Assembly: GCF_021412625.1 (NCBI RefSeq)
Contig: NZ_JAKCFI010000013.1
Coordinates: 173,363 to 237,362 of the forward strand
DNA from: Myxococcus stipitatus
Lineage (GTDB): Bacteria; Myxococcota; Myxococcia; Myxococcales; Myxococcaceae
Length of the DNA: 64,000 bases
Reading direction: 5' to 3'
The notes under the pieces: generated by a model
The model's input: the letters and a program-made list of their open reading frames with translations, nothing else
What the model was told of the DNA's origin: nothing
The model's database searches: none
Position numbers and translations under genes: made by a program
Shown here: piece after piece, positions 1 to 7,942 of the stretch
Layout: the number at the start of each line of letters is the position of its first letter
Position numbering within the stretch: the first letter of the stretch is position 1

Positions 1-1308
1 TATCTGCAGGGCCCCGGAGGGCGTGCCCCTGGCAGGGCGGCGCAGGCGTCGGACCGGCCCGTGGCGCCCGCGCCAGTCCCCGCCGAGTCCTCGCTGCGTT
101 CGCTGACGCAGACGGTGCGCGTGGACATCGGCAAGCTGGATGGCCTCATCAACATGGTGGGCGAGCTGCTGCTCATCAAGGCCAACCTCCAGCGCCTGGC
201 CGAGTCGGCGCGGGTCGACGGCGCGGTGCCGCTCTCCAAGCTGTTCGGCCAGGAGCTGGCGCGCGAGACGCGCGGGCTGGAGCGCAAGCTCGAGGCGCTC
301 CAGGAAGGGCTGCTGGAAGCGCGGATGGTGCCGGTGGGGCAGGTGTTCGACAAGCTGGCCCGGCTGGTGCGCCGCATCACCCGCGAGGCGGGCAAGGAGA
401 TCGACTTCGTCATCGGCGGGGGCGAGGTGGAGCTGGACAAGCTCATCGTCGAGGAGCTGAGCGACCCGCTGATGCACCTCATCCGCAACGCCATCGACCA
501 TGGCGTGGAGCCGCCGGACGCGCGGCTGTCCGCGGGCAAGCCCCGCCGGGCGGTGGTGGCGTTGCGCGCGGAGCAGAAGGGCAATCACGTCGTCATCGAG
601 GTGAGCGACGACGGGGCGGGCATCGACGAATTGCGCGTGCGCGAGGTGGCGCTGGGCCGGGGGCTCATCACCTTCGCGCAGGCGGAGGAGATGGGGCGCC
701 GCGAGCTGCTCAACCTCATCTTCCTGCCGGGCTTCTCCACCGCGCGCAGCGTGTCCGAGCTGTCCGGCCGGGGCGTGGGCCTGGACGTGGTGAAGAACAA
801 CCTGGGCAACCTCTCCGGCATCATCGACGTGTGGAGCGAGCGCGGGAGGGGCACGTCCTTCCACCTGACGCTCCCCGTCACGCTGGCCATCATCCGGGCG
901 CTGGTGGTGGGGGTGAGCGCCCGCACCTACGCGGTGCCGCTCAACAGCGTGTTGGAGATCCTCTCCGTCCAGCCGGGGGACATCCGCACGCTGGAGCGGC
1001 GCGAGGTGCTCGACGTGCGCGGGCAGACGCTGCCCTTCGTGCGCCTGTCGCGGCTGTTCGGCCTGCCGGAGCGGCCGGTGAGCCGCTACTTCGTGGTGGT
1101 GGTGGGGCTGGCCCAGGAGCGGCTGGGCATCGCGGTGGACGAGCTGCATGGCCAGCAGGACATCGTCACCAAGCCCCTGGGTGGCAGGTTGCAGTCCATC
1201 CGGGGCATCTCCGGGGCCACGGACCTGGGCAACCGGCGCACGGTGCTGGTGCTGGACGTGGCCGCCCTCCTGGAAGAGGGCATGGCCCAGGAGCGCCGAC
1301 GCGCGTGA
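1..1308 (+). CDS. cheA: CheA-family chemotaxis histidine kinase, C-terminal part (cut by window start)
   Basis: The frame is open from base 1, so the gene begins upstream; an in-frame GTG at base 61 is not a real start. Seen in order: a Pro/Ala linker, the P3 dimerisation helices (VRVDIGKLDGLINMVGEL), the HATPase P4 domain with N-box HLIRNAIDHG, G1 box DDGAGID, GFSTA and G2 box SGRGVGLDVVK, and a C-terminal CheW-like P5 domain ending in a short tail. No receiver domain follows, unlike FrzE of Myxococcus. The P1 phosphotransfer histidine lies outside the window. CheA autophosphorylates and passes phosphate to CheY and CheB under chemoreceptor control. It heads a cluster with two cheW, cheR and cheB. 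Which of the several myxobacterial Che systems this is cannot be decided here. Confidence 0.95.
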   Translation, partial: YLQGPGGRAPGRAAQASDRPVAPAPVPAESSLRSLTQTVRVDIGKLDGLINMVGELLLIKANLQRLAESARVDGAVPLSKLFGQELARETRGLERKLEALQEGLLEARMVPVGQVFDKLARLVRRITREAGKEIDFVIGGGEVELDKLIVEELSDPLMHLIRNAIDHGVEPPDARLSAGKPRRAVVALRAEQKGNHVVIEVSDDGAGIDELRVREVALGRGLITFAQAEEMGRRELLNLIFLPGFSTARSVSELSGRGVGLDVVKNNLGNLSGIIDVWSERGRGTSFHLTLPVTLAIIRALVVGVSARTYAVPLNSVLEILSVQPGDIRTLERREVLDVRGQTLPFVRLSRLFGLPERPVSRYFVVVVGLAQERLGIAVDELHGQQDIVTKPLGGRLQSIRGISGATDLGNRRTVLVLDVAALLEEGMAQERRRA

Positions 1309-1350
1309 GGCGCGCCGCGTCCGGCCCCGGCGGTGCTATCCTCCCTCGCC

Positions 1351-1917
1351 GTGTCCCGGTTCGCCGAACTGCTCGACGACTTCTTCTTCCGCCCGGACGA
1401 GGACGTCAGCGGCCTGCAGGACTTCGCCTCCGGCAGCGACGGGGCGTCGTCCGTGCTGCCCGAGGAGGTCCCCGAGGAGTACCTGGCGTTCCGCCTGGAG
1501 GGCGAGTCCTACGCGGTGCCCATCCGCGCGGTGCGGGAGATTTCCAAGGTGCCGCCCCTGACGGAGCTTCCCCGCGCCGAGCCCCAGCTGTTGGGGTTGA
1601 TGAACCTGCGGGGTGAGCTGCTGCCCGCCTACGACGTGAAGGTGCGGCTGGGGCTGGCGGAGAAGGCGCCCCTCGTCGCGGGGCCGGAGGCGCCGCCGGC
1701 GCCGCGCGACGCGCGCATCATCGTCCTGCGCACGGAGGCGGGGCCCGCGGGGGTCTGGGTGGATGGAGTGGCGGGCGTGGTGCGGCTCAAGCCGTCCATG
1801 GTGGAGCCTCCGCCGGCGAGCCTGCGCATGGGGGACCGCGACTGCGTCGTCGGAATCGGGCGGCGGGGCCCCTCGCTCTACATCCTCCTCGACCCGGAAC
1901 AGGCGCTGGCGCCATGA
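1351..1917 (+). CDS. cheW: CheW-like coupling protein (first of two)
   Basis: A 188-residue protein with a roughly 45-residue acidic N-terminal lead (FFFRPDEDVSG), then a CheW/SH3-like fold: YLAFRLEGESYAVPIRAVREI, LLGLMNLRGELLPAYDVK and IIVLRTEAGPAGVWVDGV. CheW links chemoreceptors to CheA in the signalling array. I chose the GTG at 1351; an in-frame GTG at 1333 lies in what looks like a -10 element (TATCCT at 1337-1342). It follows cheA by 42 nt, and its stop overlaps the next cheW by 4 nt. The N-terminal extension is longer than in a minimal CheW (about 150-165 residues), and its role is unknown. Confidence 0.9.
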   Translation: MSRFAELLDDFFFRPDEDVSGLQDFASGSDGASSVLPEEVPEEYLAFRLEGESYAVPIRAVREISKVPPLTELPRAEPQLLGLMNLRGELLPAYDVKVRLGLAEKAPLVAGPEAPPAPRDARIIVLRTEAGPAGVWVDGVAGVVRLKPSMVEPPPASLRMGDRDCVVGIGRRGPSLYILLDPEQALAP

Positions 1918-2432
1918 GGGACCCGGTCAACCTGCTGCCGCGCCGCCCCCGGGCGGTGGAGGACGCGCCCGACGCGGACGCCCAGGTCCAGCTGTGCGCC
2001 TTCTTCGTGGGCGACGACGAGTACGTGCTCGACATCCGTCGCGTGGAGGAGGTCCTCCCCGTCCAGCGCGTCACGGCGATTCCGCACTCGCCCGCCTTCG
2101 TCGAGGGCGTGCTGCACCTGCGCGGCGTCGTGCTGCCGGTGGTGGACCTGCGCAAGCGGTTGCAGGGCGTTCCCGCGGCCGAGTCGCGCAAGGCACGGAT
2201 GCTGGTGTGCAAGCTGGGCCCCCGGCGGGTCGTCGTGCGCGTGGACCGCGTGGCGGAGGTGCTGCGCGTGCGCCGGGGCGACATCAAGCCCGCGCCCGCG
2301 TTGATGGTCGCGGGCCGCTCGCCGTTCGTCGTGGGCGTCTGCGGTCCGCCGGATCGCCTGAGGCTGCTGCTGGACTTGAAGGCCCTGCTGCGCGCGGAGC
2401 TGGCGCGAGAAGGGGCCCACCAACCGAAGTGA
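1914..2432 (+). CDS. cheW: CheW-like coupling protein (second of two)
   Basis: A 172-residue CheW-domain protein. The core runs from about residue 22 (LCAFFVGDDEYVLDIRRVEEV) through HLRGVVLPVVDLRKRL to the end, with a short charged N-terminus. The ATG overlaps the preceding cheW stop as ATGA, implying coupled translation. Two different CheW proteins in one operon are common in myxobacterial Che clusters; they may couple different receptors to one kinase or fill different positions in the array, which is inference. The arginine-rich PDRLRLLLDLKALLR segment near the C-terminus is the usual last helix of CheW. Confidence 0.9.
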   Translation: MRDPVNLLPRRPRAVEDAPDADAQVQLCAFFVGDDEYVLDIRRVEEVLPVQRVTAIPHSPAFVEGVLHLRGVVLPVVDLRKRLQGVPAAESRKARMLVCKLGPRRVVVRVDRVAEVLRVRRGDIKPAPALMVAGRSPFVVGVCGPPDRLRLLLDLKALLRAELAREGAHQPK

Positions 2433-2451
2433 GCATGAGTGGGAGCCTGAC

Positions 2452-2829
2452 GTGGGCCGCGGGAACCTGGACAACCATCGCCGCATCCTCGGGATCTGCT
2501 TCATCCTGACCAACGCGCTGTCGCTGGTCGCCGCCGTGTTCGCGTTCGGCGCCTTCTCCATCGGGAGTTCGATACTCCACGAGTCGACGCCCACGCAGGA
2601 CCTGACCCTCTTCTGGCTCCTCGCGGGCCTCGGCGTCGGGTGTCTCCTGTTGATGGGCCTGCCGGGCATCATCGCGGGCGTCGGACTGCTGAAGCGGCGG
2701 CGCTGGTCGAGGTTGCTGTCGTTGATCGTCGGCGCCATCGGCCTGACCAACGTCCCGTTCGGCACGCTCCTGGGCATCTACGCCATCTGGTTCTACGTGC
2801 AGCCCGGCTCGGAGCGCGTGCTCGAATGA
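2452..2829 (+). CDS. Small membrane protein inside the che operon
   Basis: A 125-residue protein with three hydrophobic segments (about residues 11-33, 50-77 and 85-112), separated by a short polar loop and a basic KRRRWSR turn that probably faces the cytoplasm. No family is recognised with confidence; the GxGLLKRRRWSRLLSL pattern is typical of small uncharacterised 3-4 TM proteins. The GTG start lies 19 nt after cheW, and the stop overlaps the next ATG, so it is translationally joined to the HEAT-repeat gene. Its place between cheW and cheR suggests a role in the same sensory system, but nothing in the sequence shows what. Confidence 0.75.
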   Translation: MGRGNLDNHRRILGICFILTNALSLVAAVFAFGAFSIGSSILHESTPTQDLTLFWLLAGLGVGCLLLMGLPGIIAGVGLLKRRRWSRLLSLIVGAIGLTNVPFGTLLGIYAIWFYVQPGSERVLE

Positions 2830-4802
2830 CCACCCTCCCCGAGTTCCCCGCCGAGGAGGAGGTGCGCTACCGCGCGCTCCAGAACCTGGACCCGCAGGGC
2901 GCGGGCGTCCTCGACGTGCTCATCGCGGGGCTGCATGACGAGAGCTGGCGCGTGCGGCACGCCGCGGCGGAGGGGCTGCAGCGGCTGCCGCGTCCGGGCG
3001 AGGTGGCCGCGCGGCTGGTCTCCGTGCTGGGGGAGCGCGGCGAGACGGGCGCTCGCAACGCCGCGGCCGAGGCGCTGGCGGGACTGGGGGGCGCGGCGCT
3101 GCCCCCGCTGGTGGCGCTACTGGGGCACGCGGATCCAGACCAGCGCAAGTTCGCCGCGGACATCCTGGGACAGCTGTCCCTCCGCGCGGCGGAGCCGGCC
3201 CTGGTCCAGGCCCTGGCGGACCCGGACCTCAACGTGCGCGTCTCCGTGGCGGAGGCGCTGGGCCACGTCGGGGGCCATCACGCGGCGCACGCCCTGCAGC
3301 GGCTGCTGGGGGACCCGGAGCCGCTGCTGCGGCTCGCCGCGCTGGAGGGGCTGACGCTGCTGCGGACCCCGCCGCCGCTGTCCGAGCTGCTCCCGCTGCT
3401 GGAGGACTCCCGACTGCGGCGCAGCGCGCTGCGTCTTCTGGGCCTCGTGCCGCAGGTGGCGGCCACCGAGCGCATCTGCCGGAGCCTGGCGTCGCCGTCC
3501 CGCTCGGTGCGCGAGGCCGCGCTGTCCGCGCTGGGGACGCAGGCCGCGTTGGAGTCGATGCGCCGCGCGGAGGTGGAGTCGGTGGCGCGCGCGGCGTTGC
3601 GGCAGCTGCCGGACGCGGCGGCGCGGCTGGCGGAGGCGCTCGAGGCAGACGACGTGTCCGTGCGAGCGGGGGCGCTGCTTGCCGTCGCGGCGCTGGGCGA
3701 GGTCTCGCTCGTGGTGCCGGTGGCCGAGGCGGCGCGGGAGGACCGGCTGTTGCGCGAGGTGCTGGCCACGTTGGGGAGCCTCGGGGCCGAGGGCGGGCGC
3801 GTGCTGTTGGTGTCCATGGAGGTGCTGTCGTTGCCTGCGCGCGCCGCCGCGGCCGAGGCGCTGGTCGACCTGGTGGATGCCTCGTCGGTGACGGCGTTGT
3901 GCGCGCTGCTGGAGTGGGCGGAGGACGACCTGCGCTCCGTGGTGGTCCGGGCGCTGGGGCGTACGCGCTCGCCGGACGCCGCGCGGCCGCTGGTGGACCT
4001 GCTGGGAGAGCCTCGCCTCGCGGGGGCCGCCTCGCGGGCCCTGAGCGCGCTCGCGGACAGCTGCCGCGCGGTGGTGCTGGAGCTGCTGGAGGAGGCGGTC
4101 CTCTCGCGGGCCTCGCCCGAGGCGGTGATGGCGCTGGGACGGGTGGGGGGTGCGCCCGCGCTGCCCATGCTGCGCGGGCTGGCGCGGGACGCGGATCCGG
4201 CGTGGCGCGCGGCCGCGGTGGAGGTCGCAAGCGAGGTGGACATCGCGGTGGGGCGCGAGGTGGCGCGGGCGGCGCTGGCCGACGAGGCGGTGGCCGTGCG
4301 CGTGGCCGGGGTCCGGGTCACCGGGAGGTTGGGGGGACCGGAGGCGGGCGCGCTGTTGCGCTCGGCGCTCCAGGACGAGGACGTCACCGTGCGCCGCGTG
4401 GCGGTGGAGGCGGTGGGCGTGAGCGGCGCGAGGGACCGGGCGGCGGAGGTGGAGCGGCTCGTCCTGCATCCGGACGGAGGGCTCGCGGTGGCGGCGGTGC
4501 GCGCCTTGTCGCGGCTGGGGCGGGCGAGCCCCCGGGTGCTCCGGGAGGCCGCGGGACATCCGGACGCGGAGGTGGTGAAGGCGGCCCTGCTGGCGGGCGC
4601 GCAGTCGCCGGAGGGCGTGGCGCTGGCGTCGTCGCTGCTGTCACACCCCCACTGGGACGTGCGCGCGGCGGCGGCGAGGGTGGTGGGGGATTCGGGGGGA
4701 CCGGAGAGCCTGGTGCTCGCGCGTCAGGCCCTGGAGGCCGAATCGGATGCCCTGGCGCGGCGGGCGCTCGTGGACGCGGTGGCGCGGCTGTCCCGGCGTT
4801 GA
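2826..4802 (+). CDS. HEAT-repeat scaffold protein in the che operon
   Basis: A 658-residue protein made almost wholly of HEAT/PBS-lyase-type repeats of about 31 residues, recognisable as repeated VRxAAAEAL and LVxLLGD..VRxxALxAL blocks. No signal peptide, membrane segment or catalytic motif is visible. HEAT repeats form curved alpha-solenoids that bind proteins, so it may be a scaffold or sequestering partner for the Che proteins (inference). It begins at ATG 2826 overlapping the upstream stop and ends 9 nt before cheR. HEAT proteins have been reported next to some other myxobacterial Che systems, so the link is likely functional. Confidence 0.85.
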   Translation: MTTLPEFPAEEEVRYRALQNLDPQGAGVLDVLIAGLHDESWRVRHAAAEGLQRLPRPGEVAARLVSVLGERGETGARNAAAEALAGLGGAALPPLVALLGHADPDQRKFAADILGQLSLRAAEPALVQALADPDLNVRVSVAEALGHVGGHHAAHALQRLLGDPEPLLRLAALEGLTLLRTPPPLSELLPLLEDSRLRRSALRLLGLVPQVAATERICRSLASPSRSVREAALSALGTQAALESMRRAEVESVARAALRQLPDAAARLAEALEADDVSVRAGALLAVAALGEVSLVVPVAEAAREDRLLREVLATLGSLGAEGGRVLLVSMEVLSLPARAAAAEALVDLVDASSVTALCALLEWAEDDLRSVVVRALGRTRSPDAARPLVDLLGEPRLAGAASRALSALADSCRAVVLELLEEAVLSRASPEAVMALGRVGGAPALPMLRGLARDADPAWRAAAVEVASEVDIAVGREVARAALADEAVAVRVAGVRVTGRLGGPEAGALLRSALQDEDVTVRRVAVEAVGVSGARDRAAEVERLVLHPDGGLAVAAVRALSRLGRASPRVLREAAGHPDAEVVKAALLAGAQSPEGVALASSLLSHPHWDVRAAAARVVGDSGGPESLVLARQALEAESDALARRALVDAVARLSRR

Positions 4803-4811
4803 GGGGAGGGG

Positions 4812-5699
4812 ATGCGGGTGGCGCGCTTCGACGACAGCCGACCGGAGATGACGCTGGAGGAGTTCCGCCTCCTGCGCGACCACGTCTATTCGCACTGCGG
4901 CATCCTCGTGCACGAGGACATGAAGTTCGTCATGGAGCGCAGGCTGTGGCCGCGGCTGGAGGCGCTGGGCGTGTCCGACTTCGGGGCCTATCACCGCTTC
5001 CTGCGCCACGACCCGAACCGGCACGCGGAGCTGGAGGCGGCCGTCGAGTCGCTCACCACGCACGAGACGTACTTCTTCCGCGAGCCCTCCCAGCTCAAGG
5101 CGTTCCGCGAGGAACTGGTGCCCGTGTTGGAGCGGCGCAACGCGCGTTCGCGCCGCCTGCGGCTGTGGTCGGCGGGCTGCTCCTCCGGGGAGGAGGCCTA
5201 CACCCTGGCCATGCTCCTGCGGGACGAGCGGCGCTTCGAGGGCTGGGACGTGGAGGTGTACGGCACGGACATCTCCCGGCGCGTGCTGGCGATGGCGCGG
5301 CGGGCGGAGTACGGCCCCTCCGCGCTGCGCGCCACGTCCGCGGACCTGCTGGAGCGCTTCTTCGTGCCGGCGGCGAACAACCGGGTGCGGGTGCGTGACG
5401 ACGTGCGCGCCATGGTGTCCTTCGGTCACCACAACCTGCTGGACGAGGCGGGCAGCCAGCTGGTGACGAAGATGGACGCCGTCTTCTGCCGCAACGTGAT
5501 GATCTACTTCGACCAGTCGGCGCGGCGACGGGTGCTGCGCATCCTGAGGGATCGGCTGGTGCCGGGCGGCTACCTGCTGCTGGGGCATTCGGAGAACCTG
5601 TTGAACCTGGGCGCTGACTTCGAACTGGTCCACCTGCGTGGAGACCTGGTCTATCGCCGGCCCGAGCTGCCGGCCCTCCTGCGGAGCGAGGAGCGATGA
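4812..5699 (+). CDS. cheR: Chemotaxis protein methyltransferase CheR
   Basis: A 295-residue CheR. The N-terminal helical domain (EEFRLLRDHVYSHCGI) is followed by the SAM-dependent methyltransferase domain with RLWSAGCSSGEEAYTLAM (SAM binding), the YGTDIS acidic strand, and the CheR hallmark FCRNVMIYFD. CheR methylates glutamates on chemoreceptors using S-adenosylmethionine, opposing CheB, to give adaptation. The THETYFFRE segment is also typical. No C-terminal TPR domain is present. It starts at ATG 4812 after a GAGGGGAGGGG ribosome site, and its stop overlaps cheB by 4 nt. Confidence 0.96.
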   Translation: MRVARFDDSRPEMTLEEFRLLRDHVYSHCGILVHEDMKFVMERRLWPRLEALGVSDFGAYHRFLRHDPNRHAELEAAVESLTTHETYFFREPSQLKAFREELVPVLERRNARSRRLRLWSAGCSSGEEAYTLAMLLRDERRFEGWDVEVYGTDISRRVLAMARRAEYGPSALRATSADLLERFFVPAANNRVRVRDDVRAMVSFGHHNLLDEAGSQLVTKMDAVFCRNVMIYFDQSARRRVLRILRDRLVPGGYLLLGHSENLLNLGADFELVHLRGDLVYRRPELPALLRSEER

Positions 5700-6733
5700 G
5701 CGCGCGGGACGTGGTGTCGGTGCTCGTCATCGACGACTCGGCGCAGAACCGGCGCACCCTCACGTCGATGCTGGAGTCGTCCGACGACGTCCGCGTGCTG
5801 GACCGCGCGGCGGACGGCGAGGAGGGGTTGCGCAAGGTCCTGGAGCTGCGGCCGGACGTGGTGACGCTGGACCTGGAGATGCCCCGGCTGGGCGGCTTCA
5901 CCTTCCTGCGCCTGTTGATGCGCACCGCGCCCACGCCCGTCATCGTCATCTCCAGCTACGCGCACAAGTCGGACGTCTTCAAGGCGCTGGAGCTGGGCGC
6001 GTTCGACTTCATCGCCAAGCCCGCCAGGGGGACCGCCGAGGAGCTGGAGGCGCTGCGCCGCGAGCTGCTGGAGAAGGTCCACGCCGCGCTGCACGTGCGG
6101 CCCGGACAGCGCCATGCCGCGCCGGGCGCGCGCGCGCTGGCGGTGGCCGGAGAGCTGCCGCTGGTCGTCGCGGTGGGGGCGTCCACGGGCGGGCCTCCGG
6201 CGGTGCAGCGGGTGCTCGAGGGGCTGGCCTCCGAACCGACACCCTGCGTGCTCGTGAGCCAGCACATGCCCGCGCAGTTCACGCGGGCCTTCGCGGAGCG
6301 GCTGGACCGCATCGGCCCCTTCACGGTGACGGAGGCCGCCGAGGGAGACACCGTGCAGCCGGGGCATGTGTACATCGCGCCGGGCGGCCGGCACCTGGTG
6401 GTCGTGGAGCGAGGCACGCGGCTGGAGCTGCACACGCCGCCCCCCACGCCGCTGGACAAATACGCGCCCAGCGTGGACCGGCTCTTCACCAGCGTGGCGC
6501 AGGTGCTGGGGACGGACGCGCTGGCGGTGGTGCTCACCGGCATGGGGGCGGATGGCGCCATGGGCGCACGCGAGGTGCAGCGCGCTGGAGGCGAGGTGTG
6601 GGCGGAGTCCGAGGAGACGGCCGTCGTGTTCGGGATGCCGGGAGAGGCCATCGCCACCGGCGCGGTGAAGCGGGTGCTGAGACTGGGAGAAATCGGACCC
6701 GCGCTGGCGACGCTGGCGCGGCGGTGGCGATGA
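5696..6733 (+). CDS. cheB: Chemotaxis response regulator / methylesterase CheB
   Basis: A 345-residue protein with the standard CheB layout. The receiver domain (about 8-130) has the acidic pair D13/D14, phospho-acceptor D59 (TLDLEMPRLGG) and K108 (FIAKP). The methylesterase domain (about 155-340) has the catalytic serine S163 in VGASTGG, the histidine in SQHMPAQF and the aspartate in LTGMGADGAMG. It removes methyl groups (and deamidates) on chemoreceptors when phosphorylated by CheA. The ATGA overlap with cheR supports one operon. It is the last obvious che gene before a 56-nt gap. Confidence 0.96.
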   Translation: MSARDVVSVLVIDDSAQNRRTLTSMLESSDDVRVLDRAADGEEGLRKVLELRPDVVTLDLEMPRLGGFTFLRLLMRTAPTPVIVISSYAHKSDVFKALELGAFDFIAKPARGTAEELEALRRELLEKVHAALHVRPGQRHAAPGARALAVAGELPLVVAVGASTGGPPAVQRVLEGLASEPTPCVLVSQHMPAQFTRAFAERLDRIGPFTVTEAAEGDTVQPGHVYIAPGGRHLVVVERGTRLELHTPPPTPLDKYAPSVDRLFTSVAQVLGTDALAVVLTGMGADGAMGAREVQRAGGEVWAESEETAVVFGMPGEAIATGAVKRVLRLGEIGPALATLARRWR

Positions 6734-6789
6734 GCGGGTGGATGTTCGTCGGGCCGGCGGCGCGGCGTGGGTGCTAGGCTGGGCGGGTC

Positions 6790-7170
6790 ATGACGCAGCA
6801 GATTCGAGCCCTGGTGGTGGACGACTCGCAGGCCATGCGCCGCAGCATCATGTATGCGTTGCAGCGTCTGAGCGGCGTCGTCTGCACGGAGGCGCAGGAC
6901 GGAGCCGAGGGGCTGAAGAAGCTGACCCAGGGGCGGTTCGACCTGGTGTTGACGGACATCAACATGCCGTTGATGGATGGCCTGAAGCTCATCCGTCACA
7001 TCCGCCAGGCCACGGACCACCGGGACGTGCCCATCGTGGTCATCACCACCGAGGGCGCGGCGGCGGACCGCGAGCGGGCGCTGGCCCTGGGCGCGAGCGC
7101 GTACCTCGTCAAGCCCGTGCAGGCGAAGGTCGTCATGGACACGGTCCGCGACCTGCTGAAGCTGGACTGA
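6790..7170 (+). CDS. Single-domain CheY-like response regulator
   Basis: A 126-residue stand-alone receiver with all key residues: acidic pair D11/D12, phospho-acceptor D56 (LVLTDINMPLMDG), the Thr in VVITTEG and the Lys in YLVKPVQ. It has no output domain. It is the probable CheY output of the upstream cluster, carrying phosphate from CheA to a motor, regulator or other target. A TAGGCT -10-like element at 6774-6779 ends 10 nt before the ATG, so it may have its own promoter as well as operon read-through. It is followed 13 nt later by an ABC ATPase gene. Confidence 0.92.
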   Translation: MTQQIRALVVDDSQAMRRSIMYALQRLSGVVCTEAQDGAEGLKKLTQGRFDLVLTDINMPLMDGLKLIRHIRQATDHRDVPIVVITTEGAAADRERALALGASAYLVKPVQAKVVMDTVRDLLKLD

Positions 7171-7183
7171 GGGCCTGGGCGCG

Positions 7184-7942
7184 ATGGACTTCCTGCTGCG
7201 CGTGGCGGGCCTGGAGAAGCGCTACGGCGACGTCAAGGCCGTGCAGGGCGTGAGCTTCTCGGTGGCCCCGGGAGAGGTCCTGGGGCTGGTGGGCCCCAAC
7301 GGCGCCGGGAAGACGTCCACGCTCCGGTGCCTGGCCGGCATCCTCCCTCCCACGGCGGGACGGGTGGTGGTGGCGGGCTACGACCTGGCGAAGGACGCGG
7401 TGGACGCCAAGCGACAGCTCGCGTTCCTCCCGGACGAGCCCCGCTTCTTCGAGTACCTCACCGTCTGGGAGCACCTGAACTTCACGGCGCGGCTCTACGG
7501 CGTGGAGGACTGGGCGGAGCGCGGCCGCGCGCTGCTGGAGGAGATGGAGCTGGCCGGCAAGGAGAAGGCGCTGCCGGGCGAGCTGTCTCGCGGGATGAAG
7601 CAGAAGCTGTCCATCGCCTGTGGCTTCCTGCACTCGCCCCGGCTCATCCTCCTGGACGAGCCGCTCACGGGACTGGACCCCATCGGCATCCGGCGCATGA
7701 AGGCTTCGCTGCGACGGCGCGCCGAGGAGGGCGCCGCGCTGGTGCTCTCCTCGCACCTGCTGCCGCTGGTGGAGGAGCTGTGTCACCGGCTGCTCGTCAT
7801 CGCCGGGGGGCGGACCATGGCGCTGGGCAGCCTCGAGGAGATCCGCGCGCGGCTGAGCGGCCCGGGGGCGGAGCAGGCGACGCTGGAGGACCTGTTCGTC
7901 CGCATCACCAGCGCGGCGGGCGGGGAGAAGGCGCCGCCGTGA
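7184..7942 (+). CDS. ABC transporter ATP-binding protein
   Basis: A 252-residue ABC ATPase of the CcmA/NatA exporter type. Seen: Walker A GPNGAGKT at residues 37-44, a signature-like LSRGMKQKLSIA (Arg and Met replacing the usual Gly-Gln), Walker B LILLDEPLTGLDP and the H-loop SSHLLPLVEEL. It partners the membrane protein encoded next, which overlaps its stop codon. The substrate is unknown. The gene follows the response regulator by 13 nt, so it may be co-transcribed with the chemosensory genes, but a functional link is only inferred. Confidence 0.92.
   Translation: MDFLLRVAGLEKRYGDVKAVQGVSFSVAPGEVLGLVGPNGAGKTSTLRCLAGILPPTAGRVVVAGYDLAKDAVDAKRQLAFLPDEPRFFEYLTVWEHLNFTARLYGVEDWAERGRALLEEMELAGKEKALPGELSRGMKQKLSIACGFLHSPRLILLDEPLTGLDPIGIRRMKASLRRRAEEGAALVLSSHLLPLVEELCHRLLVIAGGRTMALGSLEEIRARLSGPGAEQATLEDLFVRITSAAGGEKAPP

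Noticed and set aside
3117..4559. A 480-codon minus-strand frame inside the HEAT-repeat gene
   Set aside because: Repetitive Arg/His/Pro-rich translation created by the repeats of the real gene.
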